This document shows positions 7,247 to 15,275 of a stretch of DNA of 33,255 nt, piece by piece (position 1 is the first letter of the stretch; every line of letters begins with the position of its first letter). Position numbers and translations under genes: made by a program. Under the pieces are notes generated by a model that searched no databases, was not told the origin of the DNA, and saw nothing but the letters and a program-made list of their open reading frames with translations. Origin of the DNA: Thermoplasmata archaeon (GTDB lineage Archaea > Thermoplasmatota > Thermoplasmata > Thermoplasmatales > Thermoplasmataceae); contig JAKAWY010000010.1 of the NCBI GenBank assembly GCA_021816745.1, positions 1-33,255 of the forward strand, written 5' to 3'.

Positions 7247-7852
7247 ATGTCAAAAAATAACACCTTGGATGAATTAATGGATTTATATTCCAATGCAGGT
7301 CTTCAGCCCCGGTGGGGCATGGGATTTTCAGCCTCATGGGTAAAATTTGGCTCAAAAAGATACACCGGAAAGAAGGGAATTCAGAATATAACCCATGATT
7401 TACAGGACATGTATGTGGTGCTGGAAAAAACATCTGAAAAGATTGAGCTCCTTAAGAATACTGAGAAAAATCTGGTTCAATCCAAACCCACCATGTGGGA
7501 TGTCAAGGTAGACACTATCAGAAAGCAGCTGGATGCGGAATCGATCAATTTTGGACAGCTTGAACTCAGATACAGGTTCCTCACCCTCCTGAGATCCATG
7601 TATTCTGTTATTTCCACACAGGAACTCCTGAACAACGTGGACAAATTCCTGAACAACCGTAAGAATACAGATTCCATCAAGGAATCTCTTCGCGACATGA
7701 TGATGAATGAAAAAGAGATGAAAAGCAGCATGGAATCCATGAGTGATTATATGGATGCCGTCAGGGGAACCAGGCCATCCCAGCAAATGAAAGAAAATTC
7801 CAGGGTTGTAAATCCACCTGAGGAAAGCAATGACGACGTGGAGGTGCTATGA
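7247..7852 (+). CDS. Unrecognised helical protein, operon gene 3
   Basis: 201-aa protein, not recognised. Residues 1-45 are unusual: a short helix (TLDELMDLYSNAG), then an aromatic and basic stretch with PRWGMGFSASWVKFGSKRY (21-39) that could lie on a membrane. Residues 46-170 are helical, with a possible long hairpin (46-75, 82-120) and two shorter helices, which would fit an ESCRT-III-type core. The C-terminal 30 residues are polar, with PPEESNDD. SD GAGGTGA (7237-7243) precedes ATG 7247, 8 nt after the Vps4-like gene. It is either a second ESCRT-III-like subunit or an adaptor or nucleator in place of CdvA, which is absent here. Inference rests on the operon. Confidence 0.8.
   Translation: MSKNNTLDELMDLYSNAGLQPRWGMGFSASWVKFGSKRYTGKKGIQNITHDLQDMYVVLEKTSEKIELLKNTEKNLVQSKPTMWDVKVDTIRKQLDAESINFGQLELRYRFLTLLRSMYSVISTQELLNNVDKFLNNRKNTDSIKESLRDMMMNEKEMKSSMESMSDYMDAVRGTRPSQQMKENSRVVNPPEESNDDVEVL
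7840..7846 (+). promoter_or_regulatory. SD site of the ESCRT-III-like gene
   Basis: GGAGGTG within the end of the preceding gene. Spacing is 2 nt to ATG 7849 and 5 nt to ATG 7852, favouring the second ATG. Confidence 0.6.
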
Positions 7853-8466
7853 TGGGTATCCTGAATAAAAAATCCAAGGAAGAGCTTGACATTGAGACTC
7901 AGATGAACATCAAGATGCTAAAAAAGAGGGCAGAGGAACATGCAGCTAAATGTGCTTCCATGTCGGAAACCTATGCAGGAAAGGCCCAGGAAGCAAAAGA
8001 CATTGGCAACCAGGCCCTTTTTGAGGATTTTTCCAGGAAGTCAAAAGACCTTAAGGAACAGGCTGCAAAGATCAAATCCTTCATACTTATAGTCCAGGAC
8101 ATGGAGATGATGAGGAACCAGTCTTCAGTCATGAATGCCTTTGCAGAGACCATGAAAAGTTTTATCAAGTCCATGAACCAGGGAAAAGTCAATGTGTCAT
8201 GGATGTCCGGGGTACAGTCCAACCTGGACAAGGCCATCATGGAAAATGAGAAAATGGGGGATTTCTTCGGGGAAATGCTTCAGGATCTCGGCCAGAACAG
8301 TGCAGCCCTTAACACCATGTCCGGGAAAGAAAAAACTCCTGTAAGGAAATCCACAGACAAAGAGAATGAATCCGGCGGAGAAAGTAATAAGGGAACACAG
8401 GAAAGTGAAACTGACGTTGACAGGGAAATACAGGAAAATCTCAAAAAACTTAATGAAAGGAAGTAG
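7852..8466 (+). CDS. ESCRT-III/CdvB-like protein with MIM1-like tail
   Basis: 204-aa helical protein, the best ESCRT-III candidate of the operon. Helices at about 9-50 and 51-85 form a hairpin rich in Ala, Lys and Glu; shorter Met-rich helices follow (86-110, 113-148) up to DFFGEMLQDLG. A disordered linker (157-186) leads to DREIQENLKKLNERK at the very end. That tail resembles MIM1, consensus (D/E)xxLxxRLxxL(K/R): D190, I193, L197 and L200 fit, with Asn at the Arg position. Snf7-family proteins are recruited to Vps4 MIT domains by such tails. ATG 7852 is chosen over 7849 because SD GGAGGTG (7840-7846) is then 5 nt away. It overlaps the previous stop. Confidence 0.83.
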   Translation: MGILNKKSKEELDIETQMNIKMLKKRAEEHAAKCASMSETYAGKAQEAKDIGNQALFEDFSRKSKDLKEQAAKIKSFILIVQDMEMMRNQSSVMNAFAETMKSFIKSMNQGKVNVSWMSGVQSNLDKAIMENEKMGDFFGEMLQDLGQNSAALNTMSGKEKTPVRKSTDKENESGGESNKGTQESETDVDREIQENLKKLNERK

Positions 8467-8476
8467 GTGAGCCATT

Positions 8477-9667
8477 TTGCCATCACTGGAATGGTACTTG
8501 AGCAGTTCCCTAAACTGGCAGAAAAAAGGGATGGAGTTTGAGTCCAGAGGAGATTTTGACAATGCAGCTGAATGTTATTTTAAATCTGCCGAAGATATGC
8601 TCAAGGCCGCTAGCCTTTCCTTGAGTGGAGTGAAAAAAACAAGGCTTGAAACTTCAAAAAAACTTATTGAAAAAGGGCAGTCGCTGAAATCCATGGCTGG
8701 AAATCCCATCCTGGATGTGAATAATCAAACTCCAAGGGAAAAGACACCAGTTTCCCACAGGAGGAAAGATGATCATGATGATGAAACATCTGATGAATTT
8801 CTTTCAAGAATTGGAGTCCTGAATATAGAAGTCCCCAATGTAACCTTCGATGATGTTGCAGGCCTGGATGCCCTGAAAAATGACATTAGATCAAACATAA
8901 TCCTTCCATTTCTTGATCCCGAAGCTGCCAGAATTGCCAGGGAATTTGATCACAGGCCGGGAGGCGGGAAGCTTCTATACGGGCCCCCTGGCACCGGTAA
9001 AACATTTATTGTAAAAGCTATCGCCAACGAAGTAAACGCATTTTTTATAAGAATTAATCCATCTGATCTCTTAAGCCAGTGGTTTGGAGAACTGGAAAAA
9101 AATATCTCAAAATTGTTCAGGGTTGCAAGGGAACATGCCCCATGCGTACTGTTTTTTGATGAAATAGACGCACTGGCCCCAAAAAGGGGAAGCACCAGTT
9201 CTACAGTGATGAAGAGGGCCGTGCCTGCGCTTTTGAGTGAAATGGATGGTATTTCCGATGGTGAAGACAAGGCTCTGCTGATTATTGGGGCCACCAACGA
9301 ACCATGGTCCATAGACGAGGCTCTTCTGAGGCCCGGAAGGCTGGGTGAAAAAATTTACATTCCACCACCAGATCTTCTGGCAAGAAGTAAAATCTTTGAA
9401 CTGTATCTTAAAAAAGCCAGGACTGCAGATATCAATTTTGAAGAACTGGCCTCCAGAACAGATGGTTTCTCCGCTGCAGACATTAAGTTCATATGCACAA
9501 AAACAAAATCCACCGTCTACGATGAGGTGATAAAGACCAGAGCTGAAAGCTCCATTATAACAGAGGATCTCATCAGGACAATTGGTGAAACGAAACCATC
9601 TATAAGCACGGAAAGAATAAAAGAGTATGAAAACTTTGCAAAATATAATGTGAAAGATCTTGATTAA
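8477..9667 (+). CDS. Vps4/CdvC-like AAA ATPase with MIT domain (copy 2)
   Basis: 396-aa second ATPase of the operon. The N-terminal MIT-like bundle (about 5-73) includes GDFDNAAECYFKSAEDMLKA, close to the MIT helix 2 pattern. After a polar linker (78-108) comes the AAA domain: Walker A GPPGTGKT (169-176), pore loop QWFGE (201-205) with the canonical aromatic W202, Walker B VLFFDE (224-229), sensor 1 ATN (272-274) and LRPGR (284-288), a CDC48-type arginine pair that copy 1 lacks. It ends KPSISTERIKEYENFAKY, a Vps4-type C-terminal helix. TTG 8477 is set by SD AGGTGA (8465-8470), 6 nt upstream. Both active sites look intact, so the two copies may form a mixed hexamer or serve different substrates. 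Confidence 0.92.
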   Translation: MPSLEWYLSSSLNWQKKGMEFESRGDFDNAAECYFKSAEDMLKAASLSLSGVKKTRLETSKKLIEKGQSLKSMAGNPILDVNNQTPREKTPVSHRRKDDHDDETSDEFLSRIGVLNIEVPNVTFDDVAGLDALKNDIRSNIILPFLDPEAARIAREFDHRPGGGKLLYGPPGTGKTFIVKAIANEVNAFFIRINPSDLLSQWFGELEKNISKLFRVAREHAPCVLFFDEIDALAPKRGSTSSTVMKRAVPALLSEMDGISDGEDKALLIIGATNEPWSIDEALLRPGRLGEKIYIPPPDLLARSKIFELYLKKARTADINFEELASRTDGFSAADIKFICTKTKSTVYDEVIKTRAESSIITEDLIRTIGETKPSISTERIKEYENFAKYNVKDLD

Positions 9668-9703
9668 ATCGCGTATTACTGTTGAATCTGATTTTCATAG
9701 CCC

Positions 9704-9718
9704 TTAATTTTTCCTTTT
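9704..9718 (+). terminator. T-rich putative terminator of the ESCRT-like operon
   Basis: TTAATTTTTCCTTTT about 40 nt after the last stop. Archaeal termination often uses U-tracts without a hairpin; no stem is visible here. Confidence 0.3.
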
Positions 9719-9784
9719 CATGGAACTGGTTCTTTCATCAGCATAAAATTTATCCGATGCCTCTGGTGAAACTACCAAAAAGAT

Positions 9785-9794
9785 TATTTTAAAT
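9785..9794 (+). promoter_or_regulatory. TATA box of the glycosyltransferase gene
   Basis: TATTTTAAAT centred about 27 nt upstream of ATG 9817; leaderless start expected. Confidence 0.5.
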
Positions 9795-9816
9795 TTTCGT
9801 CTCCGGGAAATATAAT

Positions 9817-11322
9817 ATGCCGCTATGGATGTGGATCACCCTAATTTCAATTGCTTTTTCGCTCCCTGTGATAGTCACATCATATTATCAGCTGTTACTG
9901 TTCATTTCTGCTTTTTTTTACCCTCATGATTTGGAAAAAGAAACTCCGGACTTAAATGAATTTCCTTCTGTTTCAATTCTTATCGCATGCTATAACGAGA
10001 AAAATGTCATAGCAGAATCACTGGAAGCCATGAGCCACCTTGATTATCCACTTTCAAAATTGCAGGTGATTATTGCTGATGATTCCAATGACGAAACAGC
10101 CACCATAGTTGATCAGGCTGCGCTAAACCTTAAAAATCTGGGCATCGATACAATCGTATCCAGAAGAGATGTAAGAAGGAATTTCAAAAGCGGTGCAATG
10201 AATAAGGCGCTTCTTCGGGTAACCGGAGAATTTACACTGCTTCTTGATGCTGATTCCCGGGTTAAGCCTGAAACATTAAAAAAAGGAGTGCATGCAATCA
10301 CAACTCATGACAACACTTCATTTGTTTCATACAGAGTAGGACACTATAATCGATATTTCAACAGGATTACTGAGCTTTTTGCCCTTTCGCAGGACATGGG
10401 AGATACCCTGTCTAAGATGGGGTCGTACAAGTTGAATCTCCCTTTTTCTCTTCAGGGTGGTTTCACTCTTGTAAGGACTTCCACATTGAGGGAAATCGGC
10501 GGATGGTCTGAGAAAACCATCACAGAGGATGCTGATCTTTCCTGGGTACTCTATCTTCGCGGCACAAGGGGGATATATCTCAGCAACTCCAGGATAATGA
10601 GTGAAGACCCCTCAACCCTGGAAACATGGAAAAAACAGGTGGCCAGAGTTCAGCAGGGTTGGACCAAAATGGAAATCGACAGATTCTGGAGCACTTTGAA
10701 AAATAAGGAAGCATCCATCAAGAGCAAATTCATTCTTTTCCTTATCTTTTTTGCCCCCTTTTCCAATGTAAGCTGGATTGTCACCACTTTTATTTCTGCC
10801 TTAGCCGTAATTTTCCACATAGAAGGCCCCTCCAGCTCCATATTCAGCAGCCCAATCTATGTTGGTATCCTTACTGTTCCCACCGCAGTTTTCTATCTTT
10901 CCGGGTTATACGCCCTGAAAGTGCAGAATATCATGACCCTGAGAAATGTCGTTATGATACCACTGTTGTCCTATACCGCTGCCTGTATGATCACACGTGC
11001 CGCCATAGGGTTTACAAATGGAATCATGGGCAAAAGAGGGCACTTTTTCAGGACTCCTAAAAGAGGTTTGAACAAATCCACTGAGATGAACTATTACATG
11101 GATCTTAGAATGGATAGAAATGACTACATCGAGGCAATTTTTTCCTCCATAGGGCTTGTCCTGGGTTTGATAATCCTTTATTATGGTGTGTGGATCCTCT
11201 CATTATCTCTCCTGGCATACTCCATATTAACATTGAAATCACTTAATTTCAGAAGAACTACCCCAAGTGAAACTGACCTTAAGGTAGAAGAGATTCATGA
11301 TGAAAATATCCAAAACGCATGA
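9817..11322 (+). CDS. Membrane GT2 glycosyltransferase
   Basis: 501-aa processive-type family 2 glycosyltransferase. An N-terminal membrane helix (about 6-33) precedes a cytoplasmic GT-A domain: SILIACYNE (53-61), IIADDSND (85-92), DAD (144-146) for metal and nucleotide sugar, ITEDADLSW (235-243) with the catalytic-base-type ED, and QQGW (279-282) at the position of the QxxRW acceptor motif. Four or so membrane helices follow (about 303-330, 340-370, 375-400, 435-470), as in cellulose or glucomannan synthase-like enzymes. It probably adds sugars to a lipid or polysaccharide of the envelope; donor and acceptor are unknown. Single gene with its own promoter, 149 nt after the ESCRT-like operon. 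Confidence 0.9.
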   Translation: MPLWMWITLISIAFSLPVIVTSYYQLLLFISAFFYPHDLEKETPDLNEFPSVSILIACYNEKNVIAESLEAMSHLDYPLSKLQVIIADDSNDETATIVDQAALNLKNLGIDTIVSRRDVRRNFKSGAMNKALLRVTGEFTLLLDADSRVKPETLKKGVHAITTHDNTSFVSYRVGHYNRYFNRITELFALSQDMGDTLSKMGSYKLNLPFSLQGGFTLVRTSTLREIGGWSEKTITEDADLSWVLYLRGTRGIYLSNSRIMSEDPSTLETWKKQVARVQQGWTKMEIDRFWSTLKNKEASIKSKFILFLIFFAPFSNVSWIVTTFISALAVIFHIEGPSSSIFSSPIYVGILTVPTAVFYLSGLYALKVQNIMTLRNVVMIPLLSYTAACMITRAAIGFTNGIMGKRGHFFRTPKRGLNKSTEMNYYMDLRMDRNDYIEAIFSSIGLVLGLIILYYGVWILSLSLLAYSILTLKSLNFRRTTPSETDLKVEEIHDENIQNA

Positions 11323-11450
11323 TCGGGATAAAAAGGTACGAAAATAAACTGAATCCGCTAAAAATTTTGATTTCAGTAGTAGAATGAAACACAAAAAACA
11401 ATGTTGTGGTTTTCATGAAACCCATATATTCGAAGAATGCATTCACCACT

Positions 11451-11651
11451 ATGAATGATTGGAAATTAATTAGATTCATGCTTATTGGACTGATTATTGG
11501 GGTTTTAGCCAGCATTCCTGAACTTTTTTACATTCAGCAAAGCAACTTCAGGATTATGTTTGTGCTTTCCCTGCCTGAATTTGGCCTTATCACAGGCCTT
11601 CTGTATGGTGCAATCCAGGTTGACAGGGAAACACAGGGATCCCCGAAATAG
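11451..11651 (+). CDS. Small two-helix membrane protein, unrecognised
   Basis: 66-aa protein with two likely membrane segments (about 8-27 and 32-52) and a charged C-terminus (QVDRETQGSPK). The frame is open from GTG 11406 and has ATGs at 11415 and 11451. I choose ATG 11451 because CATATATTC at 11423-11431 forms a TATA-like box 24 nt upstream, matching the leaderless pattern of neighbouring genes; the longer form would add 15 residues. No function recognised. It lies between the glycosyltransferase and a transporter on the same strand. Confidence 0.5.
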   Translation: MNDWKLIRFMLIGLIIGVLASIPELFYIQQSNFRIMFVLSLPEFGLITGLLYGAIQVDRETQGSPK

Positions 11652-11747
11652 AATTATTTTATTCTCTGAAAAAAATTTAATGAATTGTGTTTTGTTGCCT
11701 GGCTGTGTAATTGATTTATTATGAAATTTTCTTCAGGTCAGGAAAGA

Positions 11748-11756
11748 TTTTTATAA
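11748..11756 (+). promoter_or_regulatory. TATA box of the DASS-type transporter gene
   Basis: TTTTTATAA centred about 23 nt before GTG 11775, supporting that start. Confidence 0.5.
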
Positions 11757-11774
11757 GATCAGTAATGACATGAG

Positions 11775-13463
11775 GTGTTAAGTAGCACTCAACTGGAAGT
11801 CCTGGTTGTTTTTATTGTTTCTACCCTGATACTTCTCAGCAACAGGGTAAGATATGATCTTGTGGGTATTGCTGCCGCACTGATTCTTATCCTCATTGGA
11901 GTTGTGTCTCCTGCTTCCGCCATAACTGATTTTGCCTCCCTTCCGGTGATCCTTCTGGCAGTGGTGATGATCATAAGCAAGTCTATTTCTGATTCAGGGC
12001 TTCTGGAAAAATTTGGAGATTATCTGACAACTAAATTTGGGAATGGAAATGGGATTCTGTTAGTTCTGTTCCTGGCCACTGGGATCTTATCAGGATTCAT
12101 GAGTGATGTTTCCTTAACGCTCATGATGATACCACTGGCATATACACTGGCCCAGAAATTCAAGAAATCCCAGTCCAAATATCTTCTCCCGTTTGCCTAC
12201 GTGGCAGTCATTGGTGGAAGATACACAGTGGCAAGCACATCATCAAACCTTGTACTTTACAGCCTTTGGAATTTACAATATGGCACATTCCTGCCTTATT
12301 TCACATTTTCCATGCCGGGTTTTGTCATCCTTCTTCTCTCTATCCCGTTGATATTGTTTATTTCCATGAAGATACCTGACTTAAAAAAGCCTACCACGGA
12401 TATTGAAAATTTCAGAACGGGAGAATATCTCACCGAGGCAAAAGTTGGAACGGACAGTGAAGCAGTGGGAAAAACCATTGCAGAGTTTGAAAAACAGTAT
12501 GGAGTCCGAATAGTAGGCATTTATCCCGGGAGAATTGGAAGGAAAGGAAGAATAATTGATCCCGGGGACGTGATGATTATCAGATTAAAGCCGGAAAACA
12601 TGACTGCGATGTCAGGGATAAGGGGAATCACCATTGCTCCAACTGAAGCACTCCAGGAAAGCATCTCCCTGAACGAAATATTCATAATGCCTAACTCCAG
12701 GCTGGTGGGAAGATCCATTACAGATCTGAAATATGCCTCAAGATATAACATTGCAGTACTTGGGATATCTGCATACGGGAAGATCATTTCAGGAAGGCTC
12801 AGGACCATTATACTCAAGGCAGGAGATGTTCTTCTGGTTTCAGGCAGTGACAAGGACATTGGAGAATTTATTGTTGAAAATGGGCTTGCGCCACTGATGA
12901 AGAGAGACATCAAGATAATTAAGTGGAAGAGCGGGATTATTGCCCTAGTTGCTCTTGCCATGGCAGTGGCATTGTCTACTTTGGGAGTCAATATACTGGC
13001 AGCTTACACTCTTGCCTTTGTAATAATCCTCGCCACAAAATCCATGAATTTCAAGGATATGTATTCAAAGGTGGAGTGGCCCATTGTTATTTTCGTGGGT
13101 ACTTTCCTGGTGATGGGAAACGCAATTCTATCCACAGGTATATCCGGATATGTGGTTGCTTTAATAGGCGGATCCTTAATCTTGCTATTCCTCATAACAT
13201 TCGCCCTTGCCAACCTTGTGGGAAATGTTGCATCTGCCATTATAATCGGGCCTATTGCCTTTGATTTCAGCAACCCCATTGTGGCGCTGACTGTGGTGGC
13301 CATGGCGGCATCCTGCACATTCCTGACTTCGTACAGCAACCAGTCAAACCTTCTGGTTCAATCTCCGGGAGGATACAGAACAAAGGACTATATGATGTAT
13401 GGTTCGCTTATGTCATTACTGGTATTTGCAGTCACAATGATTTATGCATATGTCCCTCTTTGA
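11775..13463 (+). CDS. DASS/SLC13-type anion transporter with TrkA-C domains
   Basis: 562-aa polytopic transporter of the ArsB/CitT/SLC13 superfamily. The first half has about five or six membrane helices (9-195), including GILSGFMSDVSLTLMMIP and a TVASTSSNLVLYS stretch like the substrate/Na+ site hairpin of DASS carriers. Two cytoplasmic TrkA-C (RCK-C) regulatory domains follow (about 206-285 and 290-372; LVGRSITDLKYASRYNIAVLG is typical). The second membrane half (385-560) ends with SCTFLTSYSNQSNLLVQSPG, the second pseudo-symmetric motif. Such proteins carry sulfate, dicarboxylates or other anions with Na+ or H+; the substrate is not determined. Convergent with the next gene, 2 nt apart. 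Confidence 0.88.
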   Translation: MLSSTQLEVLVVFIVSTLILLSNRVRYDLVGIAAALILILIGVVSPASAITDFASLPVILLAVVMIISKSISDSGLLEKFGDYLTTKFGNGNGILLVLFLATGILSGFMSDVSLTLMMIPLAYTLAQKFKKSQSKYLLPFAYVAVIGGRYTVASTSSNLVLYSLWNLQYGTFLPYFTFSMPGFVILLLSIPLILFISMKIPDLKKPTTDIENFRTGEYLTEAKVGTDSEAVGKTIAEFEKQYGVRIVGIYPGRIGRKGRIIDPGDVMIIRLKPENMTAMSGIRGITIAPTEALQESISLNEIFIMPNSRLVGRSITDLKYASRYNIAVLGISAYGKIISGRLRTIILKAGDVLLVSGSDKDIGEFIVENGLAPLMKRDIKIIKWKSGIIALVALAMAVALSTLGVNILAAYTLAFVIILATKSMNFKDMYSKVEWPIVIFVGTFLVMGNAILSTGISGYVVALIGGSLILLFLITFALANLVGNVASAIIIGPIAFDFSNPIVALTVVAMAASCTFLTSYSNQSNLLVQSPGGYRTKDYMMYGSLMSLLVFAVTMIYAYVPL

Positions 13464-13465
13464 AC

Positions 13466-14245
13466 CTAAAACAACTTTACTTTCCCTTCTTTGTACATTT
13501 GCACAGCATCCAGCAGCATGTCAAGATGTACTTTGGAGGTAGCCTTTGGGATTGGGTATGTTCCCAGTGACAGCGTATAAACAAGACTGTATTGGGCAGG
13601 AGTCAGTCCGGAGTTCTGGACATTTTTCTTCATCCTTTCTGATGAAGGCATATGATTCCTGTTTAATGGTGTGTACGCTATGATCATAATACCTTTCTCT
13701 TTGCAGAAATCCCTGATACTGTTGAACTCCTTTACCTTGTCAACGTTTACTTCGATCTGGTTTGCATAAATCTGGCCCCCCGAAAAATCCCATGCCTCCT
13801 TCAGAAGATCAAGATCATAATTGCTCACACCGATGTGTTTTGTATATCCTTTCTCCTTCAGGCTGAGCATATCTTTTATCAGGGTCTCGTGATTGTATTT
13901 CTCATCAGGCCAGTGTATTAGATATAGATCCACAAAATCCATGGCAAGTCTCTCCAGGGAGTTTCTTATTGCCGTTTCAAGATTCCGGAAACTGGACGGC
14001 CATGCCTTGGTTGTCACAAAGAAATTATCCCTTTTATTTCCCTTGAGTGCGTTGCCCAGTATCTCCTCTGCATGCCCCATGCCATACATCTCTGCGGTAT
14101 CAAAGAAGTTAATTCCCCTTGACATTGCATATCTAATGGACTCAATATGTTCTTTATCATTGGAGGTGTCCGGGCTGCCTGTACCCCCGATCTTCCAAGT
14201 TCCCAGACCAATTTCGGAAAAATTCTTCCTTTCCAATTCATGCAC
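13466..14245 (-). CDS. Aldo/keto reductase
   Basis: 259-aa TIM-barrel oxidoreductase using NAD(P)H. The catalytic tetrad is complete: D49 and Y54 (FFDTAEMYG), K80 (VTTKAW) and H111 (LIHWP); GVSNYD (about 139-144) and the C-terminal IPKATS cofactor segment are also present. At 259 aa it is shorter than the usual 280-320, consistent with a compact archaeal AKR. The start is GTG 14245, overlapping the end of the upstream 345-aa gene by 8 nt, so the two are cotranscribed. Physiological substrate unknown. Confidence 0.9.
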   Translation of the reverse strand: MHELERKNFSEIGLGTWKIGGTGSPDTSNDKEHIESIRYAMSRGINFFDTAEMYGMGHAEEILGNALKGNKRDNFFVTTKAWPSSFRNLETAIRNSLERLAMDFVDLYLIHWPDEKYNHETLIKDMLSLKEKGYTKHIGVSNYDLDLLKEAWDFSGGQIYANQIEVNVDKVKEFNSIRDFCKEKGIMIIAYTPLNRNHMPSSERMKKNVQNSGLTPAQYSLVYTLSLGTYPIPKATSKVHLDMLLDAVQMYKEGKVKLF

Positions 14246-15275
14246 CTATTATTTTCCTTAACTTATCTGCGGAATCTCCACATTTTGAAATCATGGATTC
14301 AATTTCAATCCTGCTGTATGATCCACCGGTGTTTCGCATAGAGTTCAATGCTTCCCTGATTTCTGCTGATTTTAACTCAAACAGCTTGAGGATAAAGGAT
14401 GAAAAATTCTTGCTTTCGATTATGTCCTGGCCCCCCATTTTTAGTCCTGTGATCTCAACCCTGTCACATTCCAGCTCCATCATGGTGCCATAGATCCTGT
14501 CAAGAGGTTCCTGGATCCTCTCAATATCCATTTTTTTCGAGAGTCCATCTGACCCGGTAATATCTATCGTGTTTTTACCATCAAAAAATTCAATTGAGAC
14601 ATAATCCGGCATATCGCCTCTGGGCATGCTGAAAGTAACTCCGGAGTTCCCTTCAGGATTGTTGAATATTGCAAGGAATCTTCCACCTGCGATAGTTGCC
14701 TTTGTGAGAATATACCTGTCTATCTTTTCAAATCCCCCATCTGTCCCTTTTTCAATATCATGAACAGTTTCATGTATGGGTATCCTTACTCCCTTCTCCA
14801 GTGAACTGAATCTCAGGGGCCTCTCAAAGAGCTGTTGCTTGCTGGGATCAATTTTAAATGAATATTCGATTCCACTCTCAACATAATAGATTGCCTTAGC
14901 TTCATAAGAATCTCCGGATAATTCCAGTATTATGTTGGAGTCGTTTTCTTTAAGGAGTCGAAGTGATAAGAATTCCATAATTCCTTTCATACAGTTATTT
15001 TTCTCAGATTCCATTTTCCTTCCGAGTTCAAGGAGATTTGCTTCAGATTCAGTCCTTAGTTTTTCATTAACCTTATTAATGGTGTGTTTAGCATGCTCCA
15101 TTACTTCCTTTTGAACATCTGCAAAATGTGCTGGAGAAAACTTTTCCTTGTGTCTGGAAATTGTTCTTGACAAATCAATTTCCAATTCACTGCATTCATG
15201 GATGTGTGATAATCCTGTGCTGGAAACCCTTTCTGACTCCAATTTTAAGGATTTATAATTTGTAATGTGTATCAT
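14238..15275 (-). CDS. Unrecognised 345-aa protein upstream of AKR
   Basis: I do not recognise this protein. Residues about 35-110 are a long charged helix or coiled coil (SRHKEKFSPAHFADVQKEVMEH...); residues 115-270 look like a beta-rich domain (IILELSGDSYEAKAIYYVESG, FLAIFNNPEGNSGVTFSMPRG, YVSIEFFDGKNTIDI); residues 300-345 return to helices. There is no signal peptide, membrane span or catalytic motif. ATG 15275 has no strong TATA element at -25, so the mRNA may have a longer leader reaching into the region with the inverted repeat at 15332-15372. Its overlap with the aldo/keto reductase gene suggests joint expression. Confidence 0.75.
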   Translation of the reverse strand: MIHITNYKSLKLESERVSSTGLSHIHECSELEIDLSRTISRHKEKFSPAHFADVQKEVMEHAKHTINKVNEKLRTESEANLLELGRKMESEKNNCMKGIMEFLSLRLLKENDSNIILELSGDSYEAKAIYYVESGIEYSFKIDPSKQQLFERPLRFSSLEKGVRIPIHETVHDIEKGTDGGFEKIDRYILTKATIAGGRFLAIFNNPEGNSGVTFSMPRGDMPDYVSIEFFDGKNTIDITGSDGLSKKMDIERIQEPLDRIYGTMMELECDRVEITGLKMGGQDIIESKNFSSFILKLFELKSAEIREALNSMRNTGGSYSRIEIESMISKCGDSADKLRKIIGA

